A stretch of 64,000 bases of DNA from Alistipes ihumii AP11 (GTDB taxonomy: Bacteria; Bacteroidota; Bacteroidia; Bacteroidales; Rikenellaceae). A program made the translations under genes and the position numbers. Positions 26,894-35,656 of the stretch are shown here, piece by piece; the first letter of the stretch is position 1; each line of letters starts with the position of its first letter. The notes beneath the pieces were generated by a model, which saw nothing but the letters and a program-made list of their open reading frames with translations, was not told the DNA's origin and did not search any database. Where the stretch lies: positions 1,054,001-1,118,000 of the forward strand of contig NZ_CP102294.1 of NCBI RefSeq assembly GCF_025144665.1, read 5' to 3'.

Positions 26894-27928
26894 ATGAAAA
26901 GCAAAGCAATGAAACGGATAGGGAATTTATACGAAAGGATTATCGCAGTAGAAAACCTCCAACTCGCCGACCAAAAAGCGAGACGGGGAAAACTGCGTTC
27001 TTACGGGGTACGTCGCCACGACAAAAACAGGGAAGCCAATACCCTCGCTTTGCACGAAGCACTCAAAAATAAGACGTTCAAAACATCAAAGTACGAAACA
27101 TTTATCATCAAAGACCCCAAAGAGCGGGAGATATATCGGCTGCCGTATTTCCCCGACAGAATCGTTCATCACGCTATAATGAACATTCTCGAACCAATAT
27201 GGGTTTCGGTGTTCACGACGGACACGTTTTCTTGCATCAAAAATAGGGGTATAAACGGGTGTATGCTGAAAGTAGATAAAGCGTTGAAAGACGTGGAGAA
27301 CACCCGATATTGCCTGAAAATCGACGTTAAGAAATTCTATCCGAGTATCGACCATGATGTGCTGAAACAAATCGTGCGCCGTAAAATCAAATGCCCGGAC
27401 ACGCTGGCTCTACTCGACCAAATCATAGATAGTGCCGCCGGTGTCCCTATCGGCAATTACCTGTCGCAATATTTCGCCAACCTGTTCCTCGCATACTTTG
27501 ACCATTGGATAAAAGAGGAGGTCGGTGTCAAATATTATTTCAGGTATGCCGACGACATGGTTTTTCTGCACAAGGACAAGGCGTTCCTGCATGATTTACT
27601 CACACAGATAGATGCCTATCTCCGTGACAACCTGCATTTGACGATAAAGGCAAATTACCAGGTATTCCCTATCGCTAAAAATCGCAGCGATAAGCACGGG
27701 CGGGGGCTGGATTTCGTCGGGTTCGTTTTCTACCACGAACACAAGCTAATCCGCAAGAGCATCAAGAAGAATTTTTGCCGTGCCGTTGCCCGGCTTAACA
27801 AGCAGCCCAACCTATCTGCCAAAGACTACAAACAGGGAGTGTGCAGTTGGCTCGGCTGGGCAAAACACAGCAATTCCAAACATTTATTGAAAACCATAAT
27901 TAAACCGAGTTTCTATGGCAATCTATGA
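26894..27928 (+). CDS. DGR reverse transcriptase
   Basis: A 344-aa RT. Key motifs: LKIDVKKFYPSIDHDVL (motif 3), VPIGNYLSQYFANLFL (motif 4, with the DGR-type GxxxSQ instead of the group II intron QGxxxSP) and FRYADDMVFL (motif 5 catalytic YADD, residue about 218), then GLDFVGFVFYH. It copies TR RNA with errors at adenines. ATG 26894 was chosen; ATG 26909 (MKRIGNLYERI) is an alternative and 26864 would run closer to the TR. No Avd-type accessory gene is visible nearby. Confidence 0.95.
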   Translation: MKSKAMKRIGNLYERIIAVENLQLADQKARRGKLRSYGVRRHDKNREANTLALHEALKNKTFKTSKYETFIIKDPKEREIYRLPYFPDRIVHHAIMNILEPIWVSVFTTDTFSCIKNRGINGCMLKVDKALKDVENTRYCLKIDVKKFYPSIDHDVLKQIVRRKIKCPDTLALLDQIIDSAAGVPIGNYLSQYFANLFLAYFDHWIKEEVGVKYYFRYADDMVFLHKDKAFLHDLLTQIDAYLRDNLHLTIKANYQVFPIAKNRSDKHGRGLDFVGFVFYHEHKLIRKSIKKNFCRAVARLNKQPNLSAKDYKQGVCSWLGWAKHSNSKHLLKTIIKPSFYGNL

Positions 27929-28298
27929 CAAAAAGCCCTCTATCTACGAGGCAAACGGGGACGGTTCTTACACCTACCGTTGGGACATTAAAGAAGTCGA
28001 AATACCCGCCGGAGCTGACACGGAGGAAACCACAACGAAATGGGAGTGTCAGGAGGTTGTCGTGTGGGGTACGGTAACGAGCGACAAACTGACCGAGGCC
28101 GTAATCAACCATTTATGGCCGAGGGATTACGAGCAGAAACTTATCAACGAGTACAACGCTGCGACAATGGGGATATACGGGGCTAAATCGAGTACCGATG
28201 CCCAGCCGAAAATCGCTGCATACAAAGCCTTTTTATCCGAGCGGGCAGCTATCAAACGTCAAATCGACGACGATTGTGCAACCCTAAATATCCAGTAA
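27915..28298 (+). CDS. Tail-tip accessory protein of unknown function
   Basis: A 127-aa protein overlapping the RT gene by 14 bp. N-terminus is beta-rich (YEANGDGSYTYRWDIKEVEI), C-terminus helical (YKAFLSERAAIKRQIDDDC). It is not of Avd type (no basic four-helix pattern). Likely part of the fibre or tip operon. Confidence 0.55.
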   Translation: MAIYDKKPSIYEANGDGSYTYRWDIKEVEIPAGADTEETTTKWECQEVVVWGTVTSDKLTEAVINHLWPRDYEQKLINEYNAATMGIYGAKSSTDAQPKIAAYKAFLSERAAIKRQIDDDCATLNIQ

Positions 28299-28299
28299 T

Positions 28300-28614
28300 A
28301 TGGCAAAGCGTTTCAGCGAACTCGGTATCAAGCAGCAGGACGACCGCAAGATTTTCAACTGCCAACAGGTGTCTATCACGGACGTTCTGAACAGCGAAAT
28401 AGAAGTTATCGACTTTATCCCCGGAATGAAAACACAACACGGGGAAGGTCGGTATCTCATTAAGTTCACGCAGAACGGTACGGAGGGTAAGTTTTTCACA
28501 AACTCATCCGCCATTAAAAGTGTTCTCGATCAAATTCCTAAAGAGGAATTTCCGTTTATAACCACAATCCGCTGCACCAAGTGTGGCAACGGGAAGATAT
28601 ACCAATTTACGTGA
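28300..28614 (+). CDS. Small phage protein of unknown function
   Basis: A 104-aa protein with a beta-rich centre (GRYLIKFTQNGTEGKFFTNS) and a C-terminal CxxC (IRCTKCGNGKIYQF) that could be half of a zinc site. Stop overlaps the next start (TGATG). Confidence 0.55.
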   Translation: MAKRFSELGIKQQDDRKIFNCQQVSITDVLNSEIEVIDFIPGMKTQHGEGRYLIKFTQNGTEGKFFTNSSAIKSVLDQIPKEEFPFITTIRCTKCGNGKIYQFT

Positions 28615-31600
28615 TGAAAATTCTCCATAACAACATCGAAATACTCAACATACAGGTCGATGACAGCAGCTACCGCTATCGGGCTATAAAGGGCGACCAT
28701 AATCTGACGCTCTATTTCTCGCTGGCGGAACACGTCGAAATACCTGTCGGGGCGTATTGTGTCTATGAGAACGAGACCTACACGCTCGAAAAGCCCGAGA
28801 GCCTGACGATGAAGCACAGCCGCTATTTCGAGTACACCGTCGTATTCGATTCACCGCAGGCAAAGGCGGGCAAGTGGAAATTCAGGAACCCCGTAGATAG
28901 ACGGCTGAAATTCCCGCTGACGGCCAAACCTATCGAACACCTGCAAATGTTCGTGGATAATATGAACCAGCGGGACAGCGGTTGGACTATCGGACGGTGC
29001 ATTGACGCTCCCGAAAAGACCATATCGTACAATCATGCGTATTGCATCGACGCACTATCCCAAATGGCTGATGAATGGGAAACGGAGTACGAATTTGTCG
29101 GTAAGCAGGTGTCGTTGTGGAAAGTCGAGTACAACAGGGACAACCCGCTGCCGTTATCGTATGGTAAAGGGAACGGATTTAAGCCCGGCATCGGACGCTC
29201 CAACTACGAAGATTCTACGCCTATCGAAATTCTATATATTCAGGGCGGGGAACAAAACATCGACGCCAGCCAATACGGAAGTTCCGAATTGCTGTTGCCC
29301 AAAAGCCAAACAATCCGGTTCGACGGTGAACACTTCGAAGGCGAACAGGGATTTGACAGCAGTAAGGCTCGAACCTATCAAACGGATGCGGACGGGTTCT
29401 CCATACGCCGTGCCGATAAACCGTTATCCTCACAGGCAGAAGATAGCCTCGATTGTTCGGAAATATACCCCTCCCGTGTGGGGACAATAAGTGCCGTTAC
29501 GGTGGTTGATGCCAGCAAGCATTTTTACGACATTGTAGATAGCAGCATACCGGCATCGCTGAATTTCGAGGACTGTCTGATTGAGGGCGAAACGCTGACA
29601 ATTATTCCACAGACGGGAATGTTGGCCGGAAAGGAATTCGAGGCAAAGTATATCCACAATGCCAAAGAAGGGAAAGCCGCCCGCCGGTTTGAAATCGTCC
29701 CGCAGGATATAGACGGACAAACGATGCCAGGCGGAAATTATATCCCCCAAGTCGGAGATACATACGCCGTATTTCATTGTATGCTGCCTGCAGCGTACAT
29801 CTGCGACAACGCCACAAAAACCGGAGCATCGTGGGACATGTTCCGGCAGGGGGTGAAATACCTGTACGATAACGAAGAACAGAAATTCACGTTCACGGGC
29901 GAATTGGACGGGATATGGGCGAAGAAAGATTGGCTCAATATCGGCGGTATGATAAAGTTGGGCGGGTTCGTTCAATTCTCCGACGAGCGGTTCCAGCCGG
30001 AGGGAGTGCTTGTCAGGATTATCGGGATAAAGGATTACATCAATAATCCCCACAGCCCCGAAATAGAATTGTCAAACTCTACCGTCGGGCGAACGGTATC
30101 GAGTGATCTGCGGAAAATCGAAAGTAACGAGGTGGTTATGGATACCCTCCACAAAGAGGCTTTGCAGTTCACCAAACGCCGGTATCGGGATTCTATGGAA
30201 ACTATCGAAATGTTAGGCGATGCCTTGCTCGATAATTTTTCGAACTCCATAAACCCCATAGCCGTAAAAACTATGGCTATGCTTATCGGCGACAAGAGCC
30301 TGCAATTTGAGTTCGTCAATAGCATGACGAACCCGTCCCCCGTTGTCCATAACGTAACGTACAATCAGGCGACAAAGGTGCTGTCTGTTCCTGCCGGTAT
30401 CATCCAGCACTACACGCTCGGCATCGACACCATATCGTCAAGCCATGCAGCCGACGAGTATAAGTTTTGGTCGCTCCCCGCCTTTACCACGCCGACGCTG
30501 ACCGACGGAACAAAAAAATACTACCTCTACGCAAAAGTCAGCAAAACGGCCAAGACCGGCACGTTTTACATCAGCGAACAGGCTATCGCAATGGAGGGCG
30601 TGGCCGGATATTATCACTTGCTCATGGGCGTACTGAACAGCGAGTATGACGGAGAGCGCAGCTACGTTTCTCTATACGGTTTTACGGAGGTATTGCCGGG
30701 GCAAGTCATAACGAACAAAGTGGCATCGGCCAACGGCAAGAATTTCATGGATTTTCTGAACAATGCGTTCCGCATCGGCAATGACAAGACCTACATAGAT
30801 TGGAACGCCTCAGTCGCCAATGTGCTGTCGATGAAAAATGCGACCATACAGATTGCAAACACCGCAGGGCAAACGATGATTTATTTCAGCGGCGTGGACG
30901 GTTCCGGCCAACTCGCCAAAGGGAACATCACATGGGATTCTGCTGGAAACATCAAAGCCAACGGAGGAACATTTACAGACATACTGATACAAGGTTCTCT
31001 CCGCTCACCGTTTGTCAGGGAAACTGATTCTATCGTGATAGGCAAACAATCCACTCACGACAACGTAGTGCCGATTGCCTCCGGCGGCGGTTGGGTTACA
31101 GTTGGTACTTTGGAATGGGGAGTAGAACAAAGCGGTAGGCGTATGTGCATCGCCAATTATAGGTGGGGCAGTGAAATTACAACGGGATCGATAGAATATT
31201 CGGCTCCAAGTGGCAAGTATTTCTATGAAGACGGAACACAAAAAAAGGCCATATCGCTATCTCGTGAGTGTGTAGAGTTGATGGGATATGGTACATCGAC
31301 GCAGTTTTATGGCTGGATTGTATTGAACCGAATCAATTTGATGACCACATCAAAATACGGCAGAAAATTGAACGTGCTTGCCCAAGGTATTGTAACCGGA
31401 TATTCATCGGGAGCATCTATTAGCTACAAGTCATACGACAATGCAAGTACATTGAGCGTAAGCCGTCAAGGAACAGGGAAATACCGAGTAAATTTTCCGT
31501 CAAATTGGGGGCTGATAACCGGGAGTTATATCGTGATGATGACCGGATATGGCAGCGGTCTGATGAAAGCTACTTTACTCGAAGCTGGAACGTCGTATTT

Positions 31601-31688
31601 TATCGCAGAGGTCAGCAATGATTCCTCCGCCAATGACGGTTCATTCATGTTTCAAATCATCAACCTTAATGATTGGCTCGTGCTTTAA
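28614..31688 (+). CDS. Large tail hub/tail-spike protein
   Basis: A 1024-aa protein, the last gene of the tail operon. The N-terminal 370 residues (QVDDSSYRYRAIKGDHNLTL, YFEYTVVFDSPQAKAGKWKF, LSQMADEWETEYEFVGKQVS) resemble tail hub/endopeptidase-tail proteins. Then comes a helical segment (RKIESNEVVMDTLHKEALQF) and a beta-rich C-terminus with IANTAGQTMIYFSGVDGSGQ and ITWDSAGNIKANGGTFTDIL, typical of fibre tips. It may display or anchor the DGR target. Confidence 0.7.
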   Translation: MKILHNNIEILNIQVDDSSYRYRAIKGDHNLTLYFSLAEHVEIPVGAYCVYENETYTLEKPESLTMKHSRYFEYTVVFDSPQAKAGKWKFRNPVDRRLKFPLTAKPIEHLQMFVDNMNQRDSGWTIGRCIDAPEKTISYNHAYCIDALSQMADEWETEYEFVGKQVSLWKVEYNRDNPLPLSYGKGNGFKPGIGRSNYEDSTPIEILYIQGGEQNIDASQYGSSELLLPKSQTIRFDGEHFEGEQGFDSSKARTYQTDADGFSIRRADKPLSSQAEDSLDCSEIYPSRVGTISAVTVVDASKHFYDIVDSSIPASLNFEDCLIEGETLTIIPQTGMLAGKEFEAKYIHNAKEGKAARRFEIVPQDIDGQTMPGGNYIPQVGDTYAVFHCMLPAAYICDNATKTGASWDMFRQGVKYLYDNEEQKFTFTGELDGIWAKKDWLNIGGMIKLGGFVQFSDERFQPEGVLVRIIGIKDYINNPHSPEIELSNSTVGRTVSSDLRKIESNEVVMDTLHKEALQFTKRRYRDSMETIEMLGDALLDNFSNSINPIAVKTMAMLIGDKSLQFEFVNSMTNPSPVVHNVTYNQATKVLSVPAGIIQHYTLGIDTISSSHAADEYKFWSLPAFTTPTLTDGTKKYYLYAKVSKTAKTGTFYISEQAIAMEGVAGYYHLLMGVLNSEYDGERSYVSLYGFTEVLPGQVITNKVASANGKNFMDFLNNAFRIGNDKTYIDWNASVANVLSMKNATIQIANTAGQTMIYFSGVDGSGQLAKGNITWDSAGNIKANGGTFTDILIQGSLRSPFVRETDSIVIGKQSTHDNVVPIASGGGWVTVGTLEWGVEQSGRRMCIANYRWGSEITTGSIEYSAPSGKYFYEDGTQKKAISLSRECVELMGYGTSTQFYGWIVLNRINLMTTSKYGRKLNVLAQGIVTGYSSGASISYKSYDNASTLSVSRQGTGKYRVNFPSNWGLITGSYIVMMTGYGSGLMKATLLEAGTSYFIAEVSNDSSANDGSFMFQIINLNDWLVL

Positions 31689-31702
31689 TTTTTGCGCAAT
31701 AA

Positions 31703-31734
31703 TGATTATAATACAATCACTTTATTTACCTTTG
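31703..31734 (+). promoter_or_regulatory. Lysis-block promoter with operator-like motif (site C)
   Basis: TGATTATAATACAATCA (31703-31719), which on the other strand is TGATTGTATTATAATCA, one base from sites A and B. A -7 box TACCTTTG (31727-31734) follows seven bases later, so the motif covers the -33 region. The first gene starts at 31759. Confidence 0.65.
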
Positions 31735-31758
31735 CCTTATCATTAAAAACAAAACGAT

Positions 31759-32433
31759 ATGCAGGAAAAAATCGAAAAGGGTATCGGGTGGCTTCAAAAG
31801 CTACTCCACTTGCAAGAGAAGTTCGGCTTCTTCTCCATTTTGAAAAGTTTATTTATCCTACTAATCACGGGATATGTCGTATTTTTTGCCCTGAATCCTC
31901 GTTACCTGCTCGACAAAATGGAACAGGTGCAAACAGAGCAACACAACGACGCTGTATCACGCCGTATGAGTGCCGATGCAAATATACGGATGATATTTAA
32001 CCGCATACTACCAACGCTCGATGCTGACCGGGTCTGGCTCATCGAACTACACAACGGAGCGAAAAATCTCACTACGGGATTGCCATTCCTGTACGGCGAT
32101 ATGCGTATTGAAGCGGTTTCCGACGGTGTGCTGAATGTAGATGAAGAATATACCGATTTCAGTTTATCAAAGTACCCTTTTATAGCTAAAATTTTCGAGG
32201 ACGGATATTTCTACGGACATATAGAATCAATGCGTGAATTTGACGAACGGCTTTATTACAAATTCAAGTCCAACGACGTAAACGAGATAGCCTTACTTGC
32301 CTTATATCAAGGTGATAAACCGCTCGGCGTATTGGGAATATCATTCTGCGGAGATAAACAAATGGACGCATCTGCCGTAGGGAAAACTATCCGAAAGTGC
32401 GGAGTTCAAATCGCAACATTACTATCCAACTAA
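31759..32433 (+). CDS. Membrane protein with GAF-like domain, lysis block
   Basis: A 224-aa protein. One membrane helix near residues 27-46 (SLFILLITGYVVFFALNP), a short coiled coil, then a soluble GAF-like part (FNRILPTLDADRVWLIELHN, ALLALYQGDKPLGVLGISFC). It is the first gene after the operator-controlled promoter, next to the lysin. A single membrane helix plus a sensor-like domain suggests a holin regulator or a lysis timing protein (inference); no relative with known function recognised. Confidence 0.55.
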   Translation: MQEKIEKGIGWLQKLLHLQEKFGFFSILKSLFILLITGYVVFFALNPRYLLDKMEQVQTEQHNDAVSRRMSADANIRMIFNRILPTLDADRVWLIELHNGAKNLTTGLPFLYGDMRIEAVSDGVLNVDEEYTDFSLSKYPFIAKIFEDGYFYGHIESMREFDERLYYKFKSNDVNEIALLALYQGDKPLGVLGISFCGDKQMDASAVGKTIRKCGVQIATLLSN

Positions 32434-32444
32434 CTATCTAAGAT

Positions 32445-32903
32445 ATGAAACTTACACTCAAACGAATTGCCCTGAAACCGGCCTACACTATCGGCCATTT
32501 ATATATCGACGGGCAGAAAGTATGCGACACTATTGAGGACACCGTGCGAGACCTGAACAAAAACGGGGTCTTTGACAACGGGGAAAAGAAAGTGTACGCC
32601 GAAACCGCTATCCCATACGGGACATACGACATCACGCTGAAAGTACAGTCGCCGAAGTACAAAGACAAGGCGCAGTACAAGTTCTGCGACGGATACTTGC
32701 CGAGACTGCTTGACGTTCCCCATTTCGACGGCATCCTAATCCACATCGGGAACACGGCAAAGGACAGCGCAGGATGCATCTTGGTCGGCGAAAACAAAGA
32801 GGTCGGCAAGGTACTGAACTCGACGGCCACGTTCCGTAAGGTGTACGAGATACTCAAAGCAGCCTCCGACAGAGGGGAGCCTATCAAAATCGAAATCGTA
32901 TGA
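32445..32903 (+). CDS. DUF5675-like probable endolysin
   Basis: A 152-aa protein with TIGHLYIDGQKVCDTIEDTV, VYAETAIPYGTYDITLKV and DGILIHIGNTAKDSAGCILV. The H-x-G-(N)-x-x-x-D-(S)-x-G-C pattern resembles the catalytic H...SxGC of L,D-transpeptidase folds, and DUF5675 proteins often hold the lysin position in Bacteroidetes phages. The context (holin-like, spanin-like neighbours) supports peptidoglycan cleavage, unproven. Confidence 0.65.
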   Translation: MKLTLKRIALKPAYTIGHLYIDGQKVCDTIEDTVRDLNKNGVFDNGEKKVYAETAIPYGTYDITLKVQSPKYKDKAQYKFCDGYLPRLLDVPHFDGILIHIGNTAKDSAGCILVGENKEVGKVLNSTATFRKVYEILKAASDRGEPIKIEIV

Positions 32904-33016
32904 GAAACGTGAAGAAAAAGAAACCGACCTACGAACAGATTGTAGATAGGGCATATATCATAGCTTTGACAGCATTAGCATTGGCTTTCCTATCGTTCAT
33001 GCTGTCGCTTGGATGA
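32900..33016 (+). CDS. Small membrane protein (38 aa), possible holin component
   Basis: Starts 4 bp inside the endolysin gene end (ATGA overlap). A basic N-terminus (MRNVKKKKPTYEQIVDR) then one hydrophobic helix (IIALTALALAFLSFML). Size and place fit a small holin or antiholin. It overlaps the end of the opposite-strand gene at 32997 by 20 bp. Confidence 0.5.
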   Translation: MRNVKKKKPTYEQIVDRAYIIALTALALAFLSFMLSLG

Positions 33017-33383
33017 GTTGCCAAACAAGCGAGGTCGCAGCCACTATGAGTGCCCCTACTGAAATCCAAAAGGCTCGACGGGCATATTTGATATTGGATT
33101 CTTTCACCCTATTATCAAGTTGCCTGTCCGCTTCCCTCTTTCCGATTTCTTCGAGGGCATGGCCGCAATCGGCGTAAATAGGACTGAGGTATTGGGGCTG
33201 AGTAATATGGAAATCGCCACCGCTGATTCCGACCCCGACATGCTCATTCGAGAACAGCCGGTATATACGAGGCCAATACTCCCCGGATAGTTCCTCGCCT
33301 TTTTCGCAAGTAACTTCCGAATGCCCCGCCGCAATGTATTCGATTACAGCCATAAGCGACTGATAAAACTCCTTTGTTTCCAT
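32997..33383 (-). CDS. Reverse-strand membrane-anchored protein in the lysis block
   Basis: A 128-aa protein from METKEFYQSL (33383). Soluble part with SNEHVGVGISGGDFHITQ and a C-terminal membrane helix (RRAFWISVGALIVAATSLVW). It is the only reverse gene among the lysis genes. Tail-anchored layout suggests an envelope role. Function not recognised. Confidence 0.55.
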   Translation of the reverse strand: METKEFYQSLMAVIEYIAAGHSEVTCEKGEELSGEYWPRIYRLFSNEHVGVGISGGDFHITQPQYLSPIYADCGHALEEIGKREADRQLDNRVKESNIKYARRAFWISVGALIVAATSLVWQLIQATA

Positions 33384-33408
33384 AATGACACAAAAATAAC
33401 AAACAAAC

Positions 33409-33894
33409 ATGAAACGACTTCAAATTATAGTATTTTTTATAATCCTGCTGGCGGTAGTCGGCTGTTGCCCGACCCGCCACCTTACCTCCTCTACACAAGA
33501 CAGCGTGCGGGTGGAAACAGTTGTCCGTACCGAGTATATCCCTGACACGGTGTTTGTCGAGGTTCCGATTGAAAGCGAGCGTCAGACAGTCCGAGATACA
33601 ACGAGCCATTTGGAAACGTCATACGCCGTTTCTGACGCTCGAATAACTCCCGACGGGGCATTGTTCCACTCGCTGGCAAACAAGCCGCAGAAAAAGCCCG
33701 TACCGACCGAAAAAGAGGTAGTCTACCGAGATAGTCTTGTGTATAGGGACAAAATTGTAGAAAAGGCCGTACCGGTCGAACGAGAATTGACATGGTGGCA
33801 ACAAACACAGATGAGAGGCTTTTGGATTGTGCTGGCAATTATTGTGGTCGTGTATCGGAAAAAGATTTTTGCCGTTGTCCGGCGATTTATCTGA
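33409..33894 (+). CDS. Candidate unimolecular spanin (lipoprotein with C-terminal membrane helix)
   Basis: A 161-aa protein. N-terminal lipoprotein signal with cleavage before Cys19 (IILLAVVGC), a periplasmic stretch rich in charged and proline residues, and a C-terminal membrane helix (GFWIVLAIIVVVYRKK, about residues 138-153). An outer-membrane lipid anchor plus an inner-membrane helix in one chain is the plan of u-spanins, which fuse the two membranes at lysis. Position after the lysin supports this. The membrane topology is inferred from hydrophobicity. Confidence 0.6.
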   Translation: MKRLQIIVFFIILLAVVGCCPTRHLTSSTQDSVRVETVVRTEYIPDTVFVEVPIESERQTVRDTTSHLETSYAVSDARITPDGALFHSLANKPQKKPVPTEKEVVYRDSLVYRDKIVEKAVPVERELTWWQQTQMRGFWIVLAIIVVVYRKKIFAVVRRFI

Positions 33895-33950
33895 TTGAAC
33901 AACAAACAATATTCTAAACCGGAACCCCTGTCCATATCAAAAACTTTGTT

Positions 33951-34170
33951 TATATTTGGGGCAAAATATTGTAATATAGCGTTTGCTATTGTTTTGAGGT
34001 TTAGGAAATCGCCAATTTCATCGAAGCCCTTAAAAGCAATGGTAGATGCCTGCGTATATGCGTGGGCATTTTCCTTGTTAGGGCTTCTGGTGTTTGGCGA
34101 TACCTCTAAACCAACAGGAATGCCCACGCTTCTTTTGCGTGCGCTCTGTCAAGGCGATAGTATCGCCAAA
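33951..34170 (+). ncRNA. Structured RNA candidate downstream of a -7 box
   Basis: A -7 box TATATTTG (33951-33958) precedes about 220 bp without a convincing gene but with many paired segments. Nested stem: AAATCGCCAA-side (34006-34015) with TTGGCGAT (34094-34101), GAAGCCCT (34023-34030) with AGGGCTTC (34080-34087), ATGCC (34046-34050) with GGCAT (34065-34069). Alternative partners: AATGCCCACGC (34119-34129) pairs with GCGTGGGCATT (34060-34070), and TATCGCCAAA (34161-34170) pairs with TTTGGCGATA (34093-34102). It could be a leader for the gene at 34181 or a separate small RNA. Confidence 0.5.
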
Positions 34171-34180
34171 ACGACAAAAT

Positions 34181-34642
34181 ATGGGCGCATTCTTCTATTT
34201 CATATTATTCGGGTTGGTTGTCGCCGTTATCGGCGGCGTGTTGCAAGGCATCCACAACTCAAAGCGTCAATCCCCACCTCCTCTAAACAAAAAATTTAGC
34301 CTCGGAGGTTCAATCACACGGGAACAATTATCCCATATTCAAGCAGAGAACCGCAAGCGTGGAACAGCTCTCCAACATTGTGTAGAACTCAACAACAGGG
34401 GTATTGCCTATGAAAAAATGGGGAAAATAGAAGATGCCATAGCCACGTATGAAATCAATATATCCATCGGTTATACAGCCCACCACGCATACAAACGATT
34501 GATGATATTATACCGGAAACAGAAAGATTACCACAACGAAAGGCGAGTAATTATAAGGGCGTTAGAGGTATTCCCTGCGGAAATGGAATACCTCGACCGG
34601 TTGAGAAAAGTCGAATATTTAATCTTAAAATCAGGTATATAA
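34181..34642 (+). CDS. Membrane-anchored TPR-like protein
   Basis: A 153-aa protein. N-terminal membrane helix (GAFFYFILFGLVVAVIGG), a proline-rich linker, then TPR-like helices (ELNNRGIAYEKMGKIEDAIA, YKRLMILYRKQKDYHNERR). TPRs mediate protein contacts. ATG 34181 was chosen because the upstream part is the structured RNA region. At the phage end it may be a lysogenic-conversion gene (inference). Confidence 0.6.
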   Translation: MGAFFYFILFGLVVAVIGGVLQGIHNSKRQSPPPLNKKFSLGGSITREQLSHIQAENRKRGTALQHCVELNNRGIAYEKMGKIEDAIATYEINISIGYTAHHAYKRLMILYRKQKDYHNERRVIIRALEVFPAEMEYLDRLRKVEYLILKSGI

Positions 34643-34643
34643 T

Positions 34644-35390
34644 ATGAAACAACTGTCCATAATTATTTTGGCCGTAATTGCATTCTCTACAAACTGTATG
34701 GCGCAGGATAGAAACAATGCAGCTCCGGCACAACTGGCGACAAAATCAAAGGAAATAAAATCGGCCTTATATTGGCAGCAAGACCGAAAAACAGGGAAAT
34801 GGGAAAGCCGCAAAAACACGACACTCGTTTATCTTGGCGAGGGTGTTGCTGTCGATAATTTCAACAGCCTATTCATCGGAGAGTATGCAGGACGACGATA
34901 CCTTTTTTGTGATTTCAAAGAATACAGCTGGCGTTACCCTGTTTTACAAACGGAATGGATTGTATCACGAATGATAATGGCTGCTCTTTTATCCGAAGCC
35001 GATTATAGCAGCATGAGCAATATTGAACCCGGACAGGTAATTACAATCACACCTCGATTCTATCATAAAATGTTCAAAGGCCATGCCGAATATTCATTCC
35101 CGTTTTTCCTATCGCTCGGCGAAACCCTTTGCTCGTCATCTGAAACAATGTATAAATCATACGCACGAACCAATGGCGAGGATTATGCAGAGCGTTATTG
35201 GAAATCGGAATATCCCCTGCTATACTTTATCGTATTAAAACGTGTAGTCGGGTCTGACGGGCGTGATGTTGTCCGGTTCCTATTATATCCTCACGCTATG
35301 TCAGAACTCATCGAAAGTTGCTATTTTGAAGTTGCTTTTGACGTTTATAAAAACCTATTTACGGCAGACAAGAAGACAAGTTACAAATAA
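34644..35390 (+). CDS. Secreted/periplasmic protein of unknown function
   Basis: A 248-aa protein with a signal peptide (MKQLSIIILAVIAFSTNCMA, cleavage near residue 20). The mature part is mixed alpha/beta (TTLVYLGEGVAVDNFNSLFI, IEPGQVITITPRFYHKMF). It begins 1 bp after the TPR gene, ending with a strong terminator. No family recognised; a last gene with an export signal suggests a cargo gene expressed by lysogens (inference). Confidence 0.6.
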   Translation: MKQLSIIILAVIAFSTNCMAQDRNNAAPAQLATKSKEIKSALYWQQDRKTGKWESRKNTTLVYLGEGVAVDNFNSLFIGEYAGRRYLFCDFKEYSWRYPVLQTEWIVSRMIMAALLSEADYSSMSNIEPGQVITITPRFYHKMFKGHAEYSFPFFLSLGETLCSSSETMYKSYARTNGEDYAERYWKSEYPLLYFIVLKRVVGSDGRDVVRFLLYPHAMSELIESCYFEVAFDVYKNLFTADKKTSYK

Positions 35391-35396
35391 AACTAT

Positions 35397-35419
35397 GGGC
35401 GGCGGCGACCGCCCTTTTT
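35397..35419 (+). terminator. Intrinsic terminator at the end of the phage genes
   Basis: GGGCGG, 6-base loop, CCGCCC, then TTTTT. The strongest terminator in the window; it closes the phage transcription unit. Confidence 0.9.
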
Positions 35420-35656
35420 CGTGTCTGCATCCGACATTGGAGAGAAACAATCGGTGAAATAATCACGAACGTTATACAAGTAACTTTGAAATTGCTATCT
35501 TTATTCCCTAATGCAACCGCTTTCAATAGCAAGGCTTTCAATTCTGTTGCTGGTTTGTTGCTCACAGATTTTACAGAGTAAAACAACACGTTCAAATACA
35601 GCAATATAATGATTTAATTTCACGTTTTGCATTGGCAAATAACTGCATGTAATTAA

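Noticed and set aside
27915-28298. Gene after the DGR reverse transcriptase considered as the accessory protein Avd
   Set aside because: Its N-terminal half is beta-rich and it is not a basic four-helix protein; position alone is not enough.
33895-34299. Forward frame of 134 codons over the structured RNA region
   Set aside because: No protein-like pattern, ends out of step with neighbours and overlaps inverted repeats; a structured RNA explains the region better.
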